Assembly: GCA_023910605.1 (NCBI GenBank)
Contig: JAAVVV010000001.1
Coordinates: 2,222,698-2,286,697, forward strand
DNA length: 64,000 bases
Reading direction: 5' to 3'
Origin: Bosea sp. (in: a-proteobacteria)
GTDB taxonomy: Bacteria; Pseudomonadota; Alphaproteobacteria; Rhizobiales; Beijerinckiaceae
Of the stretch, positions 29,563-44,457 are shown piece by piece (position 1 is the stretch's first letter; every line of letters begins with the position of its first letter). Under the pieces are notes generated by a model that saw only the letters and a program-made list of their open reading frames with translations, was not told where the DNA came from and did no database searches. The position numbers and the translations under genes were made by a program.

Positions 29563-30012
29563 ATGGACGTGACCTTCTATCATCTGGAGCGGCAGCCACT
29601 CGAAAAGGTGCTGCCGCTTCTGCTCGAGAAGGCGCTTGAGCGGGGCTGGAAGGCGGTGGTCGAGGTCTCGAGCGCCGAGCGTCAGGCTGCGATCGACGAT
29701 CTTTTGTGGACCTATGCCGAACGCAGCTTCCTGCCCCATGGCCGCGACGAGGAGCCCGACTGCGAGACCCAGCCCATCCTCGTCACGACCTCCCGCGCAA
29801 ATGCGAACGGCGCCGATGTGCGCTTCCTGGTGGACGGCGCCCGCTTTACGCCGGAACTGGAAGGCTATAGCCGCATTGCGTTGCTGTTCGATGGTGGCGA
29901 TCCGGCCGCGCTCGAAGCGGCGCGGGCCGACTGGAAGGTGGCGCGAGCCACCGGCCTTGCCGCGAGCTACTGGCAGCAAGGCCCCGATGGCCGCTGGGAG
30001 AAGAAAGCATGA
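29563..30012 (+). CDS. holC: DNA polymerase III chi subunit HolC
   Basis: HolC links the clamp loader to single-stranded-DNA-binding protein. The 149-residue product starts MDVTFYHLERQPLEKVLPLLLEKALERGW and has the LLWTYAERSFLPHG block that follows it in HolC proteins. A GTG at 29560 is one codon further upstream. The pepA-holC order is conserved and strengthens the call. The stop overlaps the start of the small lipoprotein gene. Confidence 0.93.
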   Translation: MDVTFYHLERQPLEKVLPLLLEKALERGWKAVVEVSSAERQAAIDDLLWTYAERSFLPHGRDEEPDCETQPILVTTSRANANGADVRFLVDGARFTPELEGYSRIALLFDGGDPAALEAARADWKVARATGLAASYWQQGPDGRWEKKA

Positions 30013-30407
30013 TGGTGCGCGTGCAAGGAACGGTTCTGGCTCTGGGAGTGGCGCTCGCGTTTGGCGGCTGCTCGGTGGACCTGGGCGGCTTCGCCTTCGT
30101 CAATGACCAGACGGCCTCGATGCGGGTCACAACCGGGGAGCCGCTGCTCCAGCCCGATGGCTCGTGCGGAACCGGAGCCACGCTTGATCCCTCCCGCCTG
30201 CGCCAGGCGCCCGCCGCCATCGCGGAAGGCATCGCCGAGTGCGATCTTGTGCGGCTCAAGGGCGGCGCGCCCACCGATGTGCTGATCGGCGAAAGCGGCA
30301 AGGGCCAGCGCGAGGTGCAGGTTCTCTACAGCGAGCCGGGCGGGCGGGAGATCTATCTCTTCACCGACAACAGGCTGACCCGCATCGTCAGGCCCGGGCA
30401 GGGCTGA
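30009..30407 (+). CDS. Small putative lipoprotein, function unknown
   Basis: The 132-residue product has a hydrophobic N terminus (VLALGVALAFGGC) ending in a cysteine that fits a lipobox, so export and lipid attachment are likely. The rest is soluble and has no motif I recognise. Its start overlaps the holC stop, which suggests co-translation with holC, and it ends immediately before the convergent ABC-F gene. No function is proposed. Confidence 0.7.
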   Translation: MMVRVQGTVLALGVALAFGGCSVDLGGFAFVNDQTASMRVTTGEPLLQPDGSCGTGATLDPSRLRQAPAAIAEGIAECDLVRLKGGAPTDVLIGESGKGQREVQVLYSEPGGREIYLFTDNRLTRIVRPGQG

Positions 30408-32273
30408 TCACGCCTCGCCGAGTTCGGTGCTCACGACAAGCCACTCATCCTCGATCCGCGCGATCTTGTCGGCCAGCGCCGCGCGGTCGGCCGAGAGCCG
30501 GCCGGCCTTCTCGGGCTCCTTCGCGAACAGTTCCGGGTTGCTCAGGGCCTGATCGATGCGCGTGCGCAGACTGTCGAGCCGCGCTATTTCGGCCTCGATC
30601 TCCTTGAGCCGCTTCTCGAACTTGCCGCGCGCGGGTTTGCGCGCATCGCTCCCCTGAGAGGCGGCGGCTGCGCCTTGAGCCGAGGCGCCATCGCGCCGCA
30701 CCGGCCGGCCAGGCCCGGCCAGGACACGGGCGCGGTACTCGTCGAGGTCGCCATCGAACGGCTTGATGGTGCCGCCTTCGACCAGCCAGAGCCGGTCCGC
30801 ACAGGCCTCGATCAGGAAGCGGTCATGGCTGACCAGCATCACCGCGCCGGGATAATCGTTGATCGCCTCCATCAGCGCGGCGCGGCTGTCGATGTCGAGG
30901 TGGTTCGTCGGCTCGTCGAGAATCAGCAGATGAGGCCCCTTGAAGGTGGCGATGCCGAGCATGAGCCGGGCTTTCTCGCCGCCTGAGAGCTGCGCCACCC
31001 TGGTGTCGGCCTTGGAGGCGGGAAAGCCCATTTGGGCTGCCCGCGCCCGGATGCGGGCCTCGGTTGCATCAGGCATCAGCGGCGCTATGTGCTGCACGGG
31101 GGTCTCGCCAAGCCGGAGCTCATCGACCTGATGCTGCGCGAAGTAGGCCACCTCGACACGGCTTGAGCGGCGCACCTCGCCGGCCATCGGCGCGAGCTTC
31201 GTCGCAAGCAGTTTGCAGAAGGTGGATTTGCCGTTTCCATTCGGGCCCAGCAGTGCGATGCGGTCATCCGGCTGGATGGACAGGTTGAGCCCCTTGAGGA
31301 TCGCCTTGTCGCCATAGCCGACCGCCGCGCCATCGAAGGTGTAGAGCGGGGGCGACATCTCGCGCGTCGGCTCGGGGAAGTGGAAGGGCAGGACCTGGCT
31401 GTCCACGATGGCGGCGATCGGCGCGAGCTTCTCGAGCCGCTTCACGCGGGACTGGGCCTGCTTTGCCTTGGAAGCCTTGGCCTTGAAGCGGTCGACGAAG
31501 GCCTGCAGGTGCTTGCGCTCCGCCTCCTGCTTGTCCTTGAGCTTGCCCAGCAGCGCCATCTTCTCGGTCCGCTGCCGATCGAACGAGGAATAGCCGCCGC
31601 GGTAAAGCGTGAGTTTGGACTGGTCGAGATGCAGGATGTGGTCGACGCAGGTGTCAAGCAACTCCCGGTCGTGGCTGATCACCAGCACCGTGTGCGGATA
31701 GCGGCCCAGATAGTCATAGAGCCACAAGGTGCCCTCGAGATCGAGGTAATTGGTGGGCTCGTCGAGCAGGAGCAGGTCCGGCTCGGTGAACAGCACTGCC
31801 GCCAGCGCGACCCGCATTCGCCAGCCGCCGGAAAACGACGAGCAAGGCCGCTTCTGCTGCTCGGCGTCAAAGCCCAGGCCATGCAGGATCGAGGCGGCCC
31901 GGGCCTCGGCGGAATAGGCGCCGATGTCGACCAGCCGCATTTCGATGTCGGCCCGCCGCATCGGGTCCTGCGTGGTCTGCGCCTCGGCCATCAGCGCGCA
32001 GCGCTCCAGATCGGCGGCGAGCACCACCTCGATCAGGCTTTCGGGACCGCCGGGCGCTTCCTGCGACACGGCTCCGATGCGCACATTCTTCGGCATGCCG
32101 ACATGGCCGCTCTCTGTCGCAAGCTCTCCCATGATGATGCGGAACAGCGTGGTCTTGCCGGTGCCGTTGCGGCCGACGAGCCCGACCTTGGCGTTCGGCG
32201 GCAACGCGACGCTCGCCTGGTCGATGAGCAGGCGAGGGCCGAGGCGATAAGTGAGGTCGTTGAGATGGAGCAT
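30408..32273 (-). CDS. ABC-F family ATP-binding protein
   Basis: The 621-residue protein, from the ATG at 32273, has two ABC ATPase domains and no membrane segment. The first has the Walker A GRNGTGKTT and the second GPNGNGKST. Signature motifs are FSGGWRMRVALA and LSGGEKARLML, followed by LLLDEPTNYLD and LILDEPTNHLD. The domains are joined by a charged linker, and a C-terminal coiled coil rich in Glu, Lys and Arg follows. This is the ABC-F layout of translation factors such as Uup or EttA, which act on ribosomes; which subgroup applies is not settled by reading. It converges on the lipoprotein gene. Confidence 0.93.
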   Translation of the reverse strand: MLHLNDLTYRLGPRLLIDQASVALPPNAKVGLVGRNGTGKTTLFRIIMGELATESGHVGMPKNVRIGAVSQEAPGGPESLIEVVLAADLERCALMAEAQTTQDPMRRADIEMRLVDIGAYSAEARAASILHGLGFDAEQQKRPCSSFSGGWRMRVALAAVLFTEPDLLLLDEPTNYLDLEGTLWLYDYLGRYPHTVLVISHDRELLDTCVDHILHLDQSKLTLYRGGYSSFDRQRTEKMALLGKLKDKQEAERKHLQAFVDRFKAKASKAKQAQSRVKRLEKLAPIAAIVDSQVLPFHFPEPTREMSPPLYTFDGAAVGYGDKAILKGLNLSIQPDDRIALLGPNGNGKSTFCKLLATKLAPMAGEVRRSSRVEVAYFAQHQVDELRLGETPVQHIAPLMPDATEARIRARAAQMGFPASKADTRVAQLSGGEKARLMLGIATFKGPHLLILDEPTNHLDIDSRAALMEAINDYPGAVMLVSHDRFLIEACADRLWLVEGGTIKPFDGDLDEYRARVLAGPGRPVRRDGASAQGAAAASQGSDARKPARGKFEKRLKEIEAEIARLDSLRTRIDQALSNPELFAKEPEKAGRLSADRAALADKIARIEDEWLVVSTELGEA

Positions 32274-32427
32274 GGCCGGGCCTTGTGGCTGACCAACGCG
32301 CAAAAAGCCAGCGCGGCGATCCGGCCAGCGCGAAGTTTCAGGCAAGCGGCGCCGCGGCCGGCGACGCGCGGACGATTTTCACGGCTGCGGCCTCGCCTTT
32401 GAAGCGCTGCCGGGATATCTGCCGCGG

Positions 32428-33060
32428 ATGATCTATGATTTCACCGCAGCCGCGCTGGTGACGCTTCTCGTCACGCTCGATCCGCCCGGGCTCGCCCCGA
32501 TCTTCCTGTCTGTGACACGCGGCATGTCGGATGCCCAGCGGCGAGTGGTGGCCATCAGGGCGTCCGTGATCGCCTTCGTGCTTCTCGCCTTCTTCGCGCT
32601 GGCGGGCGACGCGCTTCTCAGGGTTCTCGGCGTGTCGCTGCCAGCCTTCCGGATTGCGGGCGGGCTGCTGCTGTTCTGGATTGCCTTCGAGATGGTGTTC
32701 GAGCGCCGCAACGAGCGCAAGCAGAACACTGCGGATGTCGCCATCACCAGGGACCACATCCAGAACGTCGCGGCCTTTCCGCTGGCGATCCCGCTGATGG
32801 CGGGCCCCGGAGCCCTGACGGCCATGATGCTGCTGGCGGGACGCGCCGGCGGCGATCCCTGGACACTGTCACTGCTGGTCGGCATCGCGGCGCTGGTAGT
32901 GCTGTCCTGCACCTTGACCTTCTTCCTCGCCACGCCGATCTCGCGCCTGCTCGGGGTGACGGGCAATGTCGTGCTGACGCGGCTGCTCGGCGTGATCCTG
33001 GCCGCCATGGCGGTGCAGTTCGTTGTCGACGGGATAAAGGCGGTCGTCCGTACCTTCTGA
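32428..33060 (+). CDS. MarC family integral membrane protein
   Basis: The 210-residue protein has about six hydrophobic segments and the MarC/NAAT hallmarks DPPGLAPIFLSVTRGM near the N terminus and FPLAIPLMAGPGALTAMMLLAG in the second half. The family was once linked to multiple antibiotic resistance in Escherichia coli, but that role is not supported, and substrates are mostly unknown. It is divergent from the ABC-F gene and convergent with the M20 peptidase remnant. Confidence 0.9.
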   Translation: MIYDFTAAALVTLLVTLDPPGLAPIFLSVTRGMSDAQRRVVAIRASVIAFVLLAFFALAGDALLRVLGVSLPAFRIAGGLLLFWIAFEMVFERRNERKQNTADVAITRDHIQNVAAFPLAIPLMAGPGALTAMMLLAGRAGGDPWTLSLLVGIAALVVLSCTLTFFLATPISRLLGVTGNVVLTRLLGVILAAMAVQFVVDGIKAVVRTF

Positions 33061-33067
33061 GGCGCCG

Positions 33068-34186
33068 TCAGAGCGTGAGCAGCAGCCGCCGCATCAGTTC
33101 CTGACGCGGTGCGATCGATGAGATCAGCCCATGTTCGGAAAGCGTATGGGCGCCTTCGCCGTCGATGCCGAGCCCGTCCAGCGTCGGCACGTTGAGCGCA
33201 GCCGAGAAGTTGCCGTCCGAACCGCCGCCTGTCATGGGGCAATCCTCAAGTGTGAACCCGATCTCGGCGGCCAGCCCCCGAGCATGCTAGAACAGCGCAG
33301 CCACGGGCGGCGTCTTCTCGTAAGGAGGGCGGTTCATGCCGCCGAAGACCTTGACCTTCACATCGGGATCATGAGGCCTGAGATTCAGCAGCCGTTGCTC
33401 GAACTCGGTCCCGTCCGCCGCCGTGCGGACCCTGAGATCGACCGTGAACCAGGCATGCTGCGGGATGACGTTGGGCGCGGTGCCGCCGGTGACGAGCGCC
33501 ACGGTCGCGGTCACGCCGCGCGCATAATCGGTCATGGCCTCGATAGCGAGGATCTGGCGGGCCGCCTCGCGGATGGCGCTGCGCCCGTCCTGGTGCCGGG
33601 CCCCTGAATGGGCAGGCCGCCCCTCGATGGTCACCTCGAAGCGGCCGACCCCCTTGCGCGCCGTCACGATGCGGCCGCCATCGCGCGCCGGCTCGGTGAC
33701 AAGGACATGGCTTGATCGCGCGGATTCGGCCTCGATCAGGGCGCGCGTGGTTGGGCTGCCGATTTCCTCGTCCGGCGTGAACAGGAATCGGATCGGCTTT
33801 CGCGCCATCGGAGCCGCCTGTTTGAACGCCTGAAGCGCCAGCCAGGCGCCGCCCTTCATGTCGTAGACGCCAGGTCCATACAGCCTGTCGCCTTCGATCC
33901 GCACGGGCAGGTCGCCGCTGGTCGTGCCTACGGGATGGACCGTGTCCAGATGCGACATCACGAGCGGGCCCGGCGCGCCCGTGTCAGGGCCCGCGCCGAG
34001 CAACAGCGTATCGCCCAGGCCATCGCGGCCGGCAATCCGCTTGACGGAGATGGGCAGGCCGGCGACCTCTGCCGCGACCAGATCCATCATGGCGTTGACC
34101 CCCGGCACATGGCGGGTCGGGCTTTCAACCGCCACCCACGACACCAGGCTGTCGATGGATGCCACGCTGGCCGGATGTGTTGCCAT
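33068..34186 (-). pseudogene. M20 family metallopeptidase split by an in-frame amber codon
   Basis: The frame starts at ATG 34186 and reads as an M20 (carboxypeptidase G2-like) enzyme: SHLDTVHPVG (first metal His), GVYDMKGG (bridging Asp), FLFTPDEEIGS (catalytic and metal Glu), VTEPARDGG, and the dimerisation-domain block GRPAHSGARHQDG. Codon 300 is TAG (complement at 33287-33289) right after VAALF. The same frame then continues without a break for 72 codons to TGA (33068-33070) and encodes a family-like C terminus with [21 protein letters not shown] and [11 protein letters not shown], including the last metal-binding His. Truncated protein of 299 residues would lack that ligand. A G-to-T change of a Glu codon is the simplest origin. 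It lies 11 bp after ssb on the same strand. Confidence 0.85.
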
Positions 34187-34197
34187 GGAGGCGAGCC

Positions 34198-34710
34198 TCA
34201 GAACGGGATGTCGTCGTCGAGCGTCGAGGCGCGGCCGGCCGGAGCGGCTGGCCGGCGCTCCATCGGGCTGGAACGGCCGAAGTTGCCGCCGCCCGACCGG
34301 TCCTCGATCATGCCGCCGTCGCGCCCGCCGCCCATGTCGGCGCCTTCGCCGCGTCCGCGGCTGTCGAGCAACGTCAGTTCGCCCCGGAAACGCTGCAGAA
34401 CGATCTCCGTCCGGCGGCGCTTCTGGCCCGACTGCTGGTCGTCCCATTCGCGCGTCTGGAGCTGGCCCTCGACATACACCTTGGAGCCCTTCTTCAGATA
34501 GTTCTCGGCGACCTTGCCGAGGTTCTCGTTGAAGATGACCACGTCATGCCACTCGGTCCGGTCCTTGCGTTCGCCGCTGGCCTTGTCCCGCCAGCTTTCC
34601 GTCGTGGCCAGCGAGAAGGACACAACCGGGTCGCCACTGTTCGTGCGGCGGACTTCCGGGTCCTTGCCCAGATTGCCCACCAGAATCACCTTGTTCACGC
34701 TGCCTGACAT
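34198..34710 (-). CDS. ssb: Single-stranded DNA-binding protein
   Basis: SSB coats single-stranded DNA in replication and repair. The 170-residue protein has an N-terminal OB fold ([53 protein letters not shown]), a Gly/Arg-rich linker, and the C-terminal acidic tip DDDIPF that binds partner proteins. It is divergent from uvrA, and a LexA box lies in the gap between the two genes. Confidence 0.97.
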   Translation of the reverse strand: MSGSVNKVILVGNLGKDPEVRRTNSGDPVVSFSLATTESWRDKASGERKDRTEWHDVVIFNENLGKVAENYLKKGSKVYVEGQLQTREWDDQQSGQKRRRTEIVLQRFRGELTLLDSRGRGEGADMGGGRDGGMIEDRSGGGNFGRSSPMERRPAAPAGRASTLDDDIPF

Positions 34711-34805
34711 GTCGCCGCTCCCACGCTCACCTTTGCTGGCGCCGCAGCGCCTGATCCAATCACCCGGCGCTCCGCGCCCTCGTCAGCGCAGATAAGCCGA
34801 GCCCC

Positions 34806-34836
34806 TTGCACAAATCAAGATGTTCTTGATATGTTC
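34806..34836 (+). promoter_or_regulatory. LexA (SOS) box overlapping a likely uvrA promoter
   Basis: GTTC (34822-34825) and GTTC (34833-34836) are separated by exactly seven bases, the direct-repeat form bound by alphaproteobacterial LexA. TTGCAC at 34806-34811 and TATGTT at 34830-34835 are 18 bp apart and could form the -35 and -10 boxes, so LexA would cover the -10 box. The site lies 112 bp from the ssb start and 172 bp before the uvrA start, so it may control either or both genes. Confidence 0.7.
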
Positions 34837-35007
34837 GTGCAACTCACCTGGGGAGAACACGGCAGCTTGGCATTGCTGCGATCCCTTGCGCGCTTCGCCA
34901 GCCGCGCACGCAGGCCGGCCATGCGGCAAGCTGCCCGCCTGAGACGCTGGCTTCGAGCGAAAAGCACCCTAGATAGATGTGGTTCCCACAATCCAGCAGA
35001 GCAGCAG

Positions 35008-37940
<2,933 letters not shown>

Positions 37941-37944
<4 letters not shown>

Positions 37945-38789
37945 GCGCGATCAACCTTCTCGACCTGATCAGCCTCGCCGGCTGCGCCGACAGGCCCAAC
38001 GAGGACCGCGCTGGCCTCGCAGGACGCCATGCCTGGGTGATCGACGGCGCGACAGGTCTTGGCGAGCCGTTGATGGGCGGGGCCAGCGACGCGGCCTGGC
38101 TCGCGCAGCGTTGCCATGAGGCCTTCACACGTCATGCCGATGTCGAGGACCCGGCGGAACTTCTCTCCCGTTCGGCTGATGATCTGGTGGCGAGCTTCGA
38201 AGCGGAACGGCGTCGGTCGCTCGATGCGTCGTGGGAGCTGCCCTGCGGCGCGTTCATGCTGGCGAGCTGGCGCGATGGTGGGCTTGACCTGTCATGGTCG
38301 GCAGATTGCCGCGCCATCGTCGAGACGGATGGCGGCATTCTGCTGAGCTTTGGCGCCAGCGCGCTCAGCGAGGAAGCCGAGGCTGCGCTCGTCGCGCGGC
38401 TGGGGCAGGGGGGCGATCCCGCCCGGCGCTATCGCGAGCCAGCGGCGCTCGAAGCCTTGCGTGAGCAGCGGGGCGTCGCGCTGGCGCCCGCCCGCTCGAT
38501 CATTCTTTGCCCCGATCGCGGCTTTCTGGAGCATCTGGGGCGCGCCCGCATCAGCGCAAGGCGTCTGCGTCTGCTGCTGATGACCGACGGCTTCGCCGCA
38601 GCCGAACTGCGCTACGGTCTGCATGACGGACCGCGTGCCTTGATGGCCGCCGCTGCCGCGGGCGGTTTGCAGCCAATCGCCGCGGCACTTCGCCGATTCG
38701 AGGCCGAGGTCGACCCGGACTGCGTGCTCAGGCCGCGCTGGAAGCGCAGCGACGACGCCACGGCCCTGCGCCTCGAAATCTCCGCCTAA
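37941..38789 (+). CDS. PP2C-like serine/threonine phosphatase domain protein
   Basis: The 282-residue protein has the spaced acidic motifs of the PP2C fold: NEDRAG near residue 20, [10 protein letters not shown] near residue 31, LLMTDGF in the second half, and [11 protein letters not shown] at the C terminus. These Asp residues bind metal in PP2C phosphatases. The match is recognisable but divergent, so activity is likely but not certain, and the target is unknown. The start overlaps the uvrA stop as ATGA, so it may be translated with uvrA and share its damage response. No membrane segment is seen. Confidence 0.75.
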
Positions 38790-38934
38790 ATCATTGTCGG
38801 TCAAAGCATAATTTGGCTGTGACGATCGCCCTGTTTCGCTGGCGTCGCCGGCTTGAATCGGCTAACGACGACTCTCTTCTCTCAAGATGATTTTCCGGAG
38901 GACCAGCCCCGGGAACCGACTACGGAACGGTGCA

Positions 38935-41676
<2,742 letters not shown>

Positions 41677-41764
41677 GCCTGAGAGGCCCGGTATGCGCCA
41701 TAATGGTTAGGGATGCTGAAGGATTTGCACGCTAGGGTTGCTTTATGCAATCGGAGATTTGCGG

Positions 41765-42253
41765 ATGCACGCCCTTGCCGTGGCAATCCTCGCAGGCGTG
41801 GTTTCAATCGGGATCGTTCAGGCCGCCAAGGCGCCCAGCGAACGCTGGACCCTGACGACGATCGCGGGAACCGCGACCCTTGCGTTTGTCACCGAACCGG
41901 AAGGCCGCCCTCTCATCATATTCGTCTGCGGCGCGCGGATGCCGGGCGTCGCACAGGTCATCGTGCCCATGCCAGAGGATGATCTCGGCGACAGGCGGCT
42001 GCGGCTTGATCTGGAAGTCGGAAAGGCCAGCGTCATGGCCGCCGCCCTGCGCACCAGCGGGGTCCTGAGCGATCGCCCTGCCATCACGAGCGAGATCACT
42101 GCGCAGGAAATGACCGCGCTTCTGCTGTCGCCATCGGACTCGCTGAGTTGGCGCGTGGAAACGTCGAGCAGCGCCGGGCGTCCCCGTCTGACTGCGCCTC
42201 TGCCGCATCCGATCAGCCGTCAGCGCACCGAGTTCCTGCGCTTCTGCGCCTGA
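41765..42253 (+). CDS. Secreted hypothetical protein
   Basis: The 162-residue product starts with a short signal-like segment ([20 protein letters not shown]), so export to the periplasm is likely. The remainder has no motif I recognise. It has alternating hydrophobic residues that suggest a small beta-rich fold. An in-frame start 9 codons upstream (41738) is less likely because it would bury the signal sequence. It follows gyrA on the same strand and faces the xylose-type transporter genes, and no function is proposed. Confidence 0.6.
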   Translation: MHALAVAILAGVVSIGIVQAAKAPSERWTLTTIAGTATLAFVTEPEGRPLIIFVCGARMPGVAQVIVPMPEDDLGDRRLRLDLEVGKASVMAAALRTSGVLSDRPAITSEITAQEMTALLLSPSDSLSWRVETSSSAGRPRLTAPLPHPISRQRTEFLRFCA

Positions 42254-42265
42254 GGCGAAGCCTCG

Positions 42266-43048
42266 TCAGTTCTGGTTCGCGCCGGGCCCCGGCCTGGCGC
42301 CGGGCGGGCATTTGCCGAGGATGATCATGCCGAGCACCTCGTCCTCCGTGACGTCCCCTACGGCTGCGGTGCCCACGAGTTGCCCGTTCTTCATCACGGC
42401 CACCCGGTCGGCCAGGTCGAAGACGTCATGGATGTCATGGCTGATGAGGAAAATGCCGATGCCTTGCTTCTTCAACTCCTTGACGAGGTCGCCGACCTGC
42501 CTGGTCTCGGCCGGGCCGAGCGCTGCGGTGGGTTCGTCCATGATGAGGATGCGCGCGTCGAAATAGATGGCGCGGGCGATCGCAACCGACTGCCGCTGGC
42601 CGCCGGACAGCGCGCGGACAGGCTCCTTGAAGCGACGGAAGTGCGGGTTGAGCCGCGCCATCACCTTGCGCGTCTCGTCCTCCATGGCCGCGTCATCGAG
42701 CATGCCCCAGCCCGTCACGAGTTCGCGGCCCAGAAAGATGTTGGCGGCAGCGTCGACATTGTCGGCCAGCGCCAGCGTCTGGTAGATCGTTTCGATGCCG
42801 TAGCGCTTGGCGTCGCGCGGTGAGGCGATGTCGGCCTTCTCGCCGCGGATGCGGATATCCCCGGCATCGGGGCGATAGGCGCCCGACAGGATCTTGATCA
42901 AGGTCGACTTGCCGGCGCCGTTATGGCCCAGGAGCGCGACAACCTCGCCGGCATGAAGATCAACATCGACATTGTCCACGGCCTTTATCCCGCCAAAGGC
43001 GATGGAAATGCCCTGCATGGCGACGAGAGGAGTCTGGCTGCTCATCAT
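42266..43048 (-). CDS. Xylose-type sugar ABC transporter ATP-binding protein
   Basis: The 260-residue protein is a single ABC ATPase domain with GHNGAGKST (Walker A), a Q-loop in [26 protein letters not shown] (signature) and [12 protein letters not shown] (Walker B). It starts at ATG 43048 or 43045. Most monosaccharide importers of this class use a tandem 500-residue ATPase (XylG, RbsA); a single domain is found in the FrcA-like subgroup of rhizobia. It ends the leftward run of binding protein, permease and ATPase, and lies 4 bp from the permease gene. Confidence 0.9.
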   Translation of the reverse strand: MMSSQTPLVAMQGISIAFGGIKAVDNVDVDLHAGEVVALLGHNGAGKSTLIKILSGAYRPDAGDIRIRGEKADIASPRDAKRYGIETIYQTLALADNVDAAANIFLGRELVTGWGMLDDAAMEDETRKVMARLNPHFRRFKEPVRALSGGQRQSVAIARAIYFDARILIMDEPTAALGPAETRQVGDLVKELKKQGIGIFLISHDIHDVFDLADRVAVMKNGQLVGTAAVGDVTEDEVLGMIILGKCPPGARPGPGANQN

Positions 43049-43052
43049 GGCC

Positions 43053-44306
43053 TCACTTGACGCGCTTGTTGTAGACCGTGTCGAGCCACACGGCCGTGAC
43101 GAGGACGAGGCCGACCACGATGTTCTGCAGGGGCGCATCGACGCCGAGCAGCACCATTCCCGACTGCAATGATTGCATCACCAGCGCGCCCAGCATGGCC
43201 CCCACAATGGTGCCAAGCCCGCCTGCCAGCGAGGTTCCGCCGATCACCGCCGCAGCGATCACGTAAAGCTCGTCGAGCGTGCCGGCCGCATTGGTGGCGG
43301 CGTTGAGGCGTGCCGTGGAGATGCAGGCGGCGATGCCCACCAGCGCCCCCATCAGCGCATAAACCAGCATCAGGAGCCGCCGGGTGTTGACGCCTGACAG
43401 TTCGGCCGCCTCCGGGTTTCCGCCGATCGCGAAGACATAGCGCCCGAAGCGCATCCGCGTCGCCAGGATGGTGACCGCGACCCCGACGGCGACGGCGACA
43501 AGCACCGGAATGGCGAGCCCATGCGCGATGAACACGCCGCCGGCAGGCCAGACGCCGCCGCCGGCCTCGACCATTCGCCGCGCGACGCCGGCGGGCAGCG
43601 GATAGCTGTTCGCGACCCAGACAGCGCCGAGAACGGAGAAGCTCAGCAGGCCCGCCACCAGAAGCTCCGCCCACAAGGGCCTGAGATGAAAGCCGAAACG
43701 CTTGCGCCGCCGCCGGATCACGAAGCTGAAGGCAATGATCAGAATGCAGGCGCCCACGCCGATGGTCCAGGAGAGCGACGCGCCGATCGCCCCCTCGATG
43801 CCGCCACCAATAGGCCTGAACCGCGAATCCATGGGCGCGATGGTCTGGCCTTGCGTCACCCACCACGCCGCGCCCCGCCAGATCAGCAGGCCGCCAAGCG
43901 TGACGATGAAGGATGGCACGCCGAGATAGGCGATGATGGAGCCCTGCAGCCCACCGATCAGGGCGCCCGTGGTGATGGCAACCAGCACGGCCACGATCCA
44001 GGTTGCGGGATGTTCGAGTCCCCACAGCGCGGGCAGGTATTGCGCCTGCAACACGCCGATGATCATGCCGATGAAGCCAAGCATCGCGCCGACCGACAGG
44101 TCGATGTTGCGCGTGACGATGACCAGCACCATCCCGCAGGCCATGACCGCGATCGAGGCTGTCTGGACCGAGAGGTTCCACAGATTGCGCGGGGTAAGGA
44201 AGGCGCCGCCCGAGGCTATATGAAATCCTGTCCAGATAACCAGAAGCGCGACAAGCATGCCGACCAATCGCGGCGGTATCTCAAGAGTTTGCAGCCAGCG
44301 GCTCAT
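43053..44306 (-). CDS. Xylose-type sugar ABC transporter permease
   Basis: The 417-residue protein has about ten hydrophobic segments and the monosaccharide-permease features [12 protein letters not shown] and [17 protein letters not shown]. The C-terminal half includes [19 protein letters not shown], the cytoplasmic loop that contacts the ATPase, and [17 protein letters not shown]. It resembles XylH. A terminator-like hairpin separates it from the binding-protein gene, so it may be expressed at a lower level than the binding protein. Confidence 0.92.
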   Translation of the reverse strand: MSRWLQTLEIPPRLVGMLVALLVIWTGFHIASGGAFLTPRNLWNLSVQTASIAVMACGMVLVIVTRNIDLSVGAMLGFIGMIIGVLQAQYLPALWGLEHPATWIVAVLVAITTGALIGGLQGSIIAYLGVPSFIVTLGGLLIWRGAAWWVTQGQTIAPMDSRFRPIGGGIEGAIGASLSWTIGVGACILIIAFSFVIRRRRKRFGFHLRPLWAELLVAGLLSFSVLGAVWVANSYPLPAGVARRMVEAGGGVWPAGGVFIAHGLAIPVLVAVAVGVAVTILATRMRFGRYVFAIGGNPEAAELSGVNTRRLLMLVYALMGALVGIAACISTARLNAATNAAGTLDELYVIAAAVIGGTSLAGGLGTIVGAMLGALVMQSLQSGMVLLGVDAPLQNIVVGLVLVTAVWLDTVYNKRVK

Positions 44307-44414
44307 GTAGGGCCTGTTCGCGTGGGTTGGTGTCTGGCGGCCGCAGGGGACGACGATGGCAGGCGCCGCGCCGGCGCCACCCCCATCATTGCTTCATCTT
44401 GGCCAGATGAGGGA

Positions 44415-44446
44415 CAAAAGCCAAAGGGCGGCCACGAGGGCCGCCC
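44415..44446 (-). terminator. Terminator-like hairpin after the sugar-binding protein gene
   Basis: GGGCGGCC (44426-44433) and GGCCGCCC (44439-44446) make an 8-bp perfect stem with an ACGAG loop. On the minus strand it is followed by the T-rich TTTGGCTTTTGT. It lies 12 bp after the binding-protein stop and before the permease, a common arrangement that keeps binding protein in excess. Confidence 0.65.
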
Positions 44447-44457
44447 CGGCTTGTCGC

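Noticed and set aside
34831-35007. An N-terminal extension of uvrA from the ATG at 34831
   Set aside because: The ATG lies inside the LexA box and upstream of the likely transcription start, and the added residues have no UvrA match.
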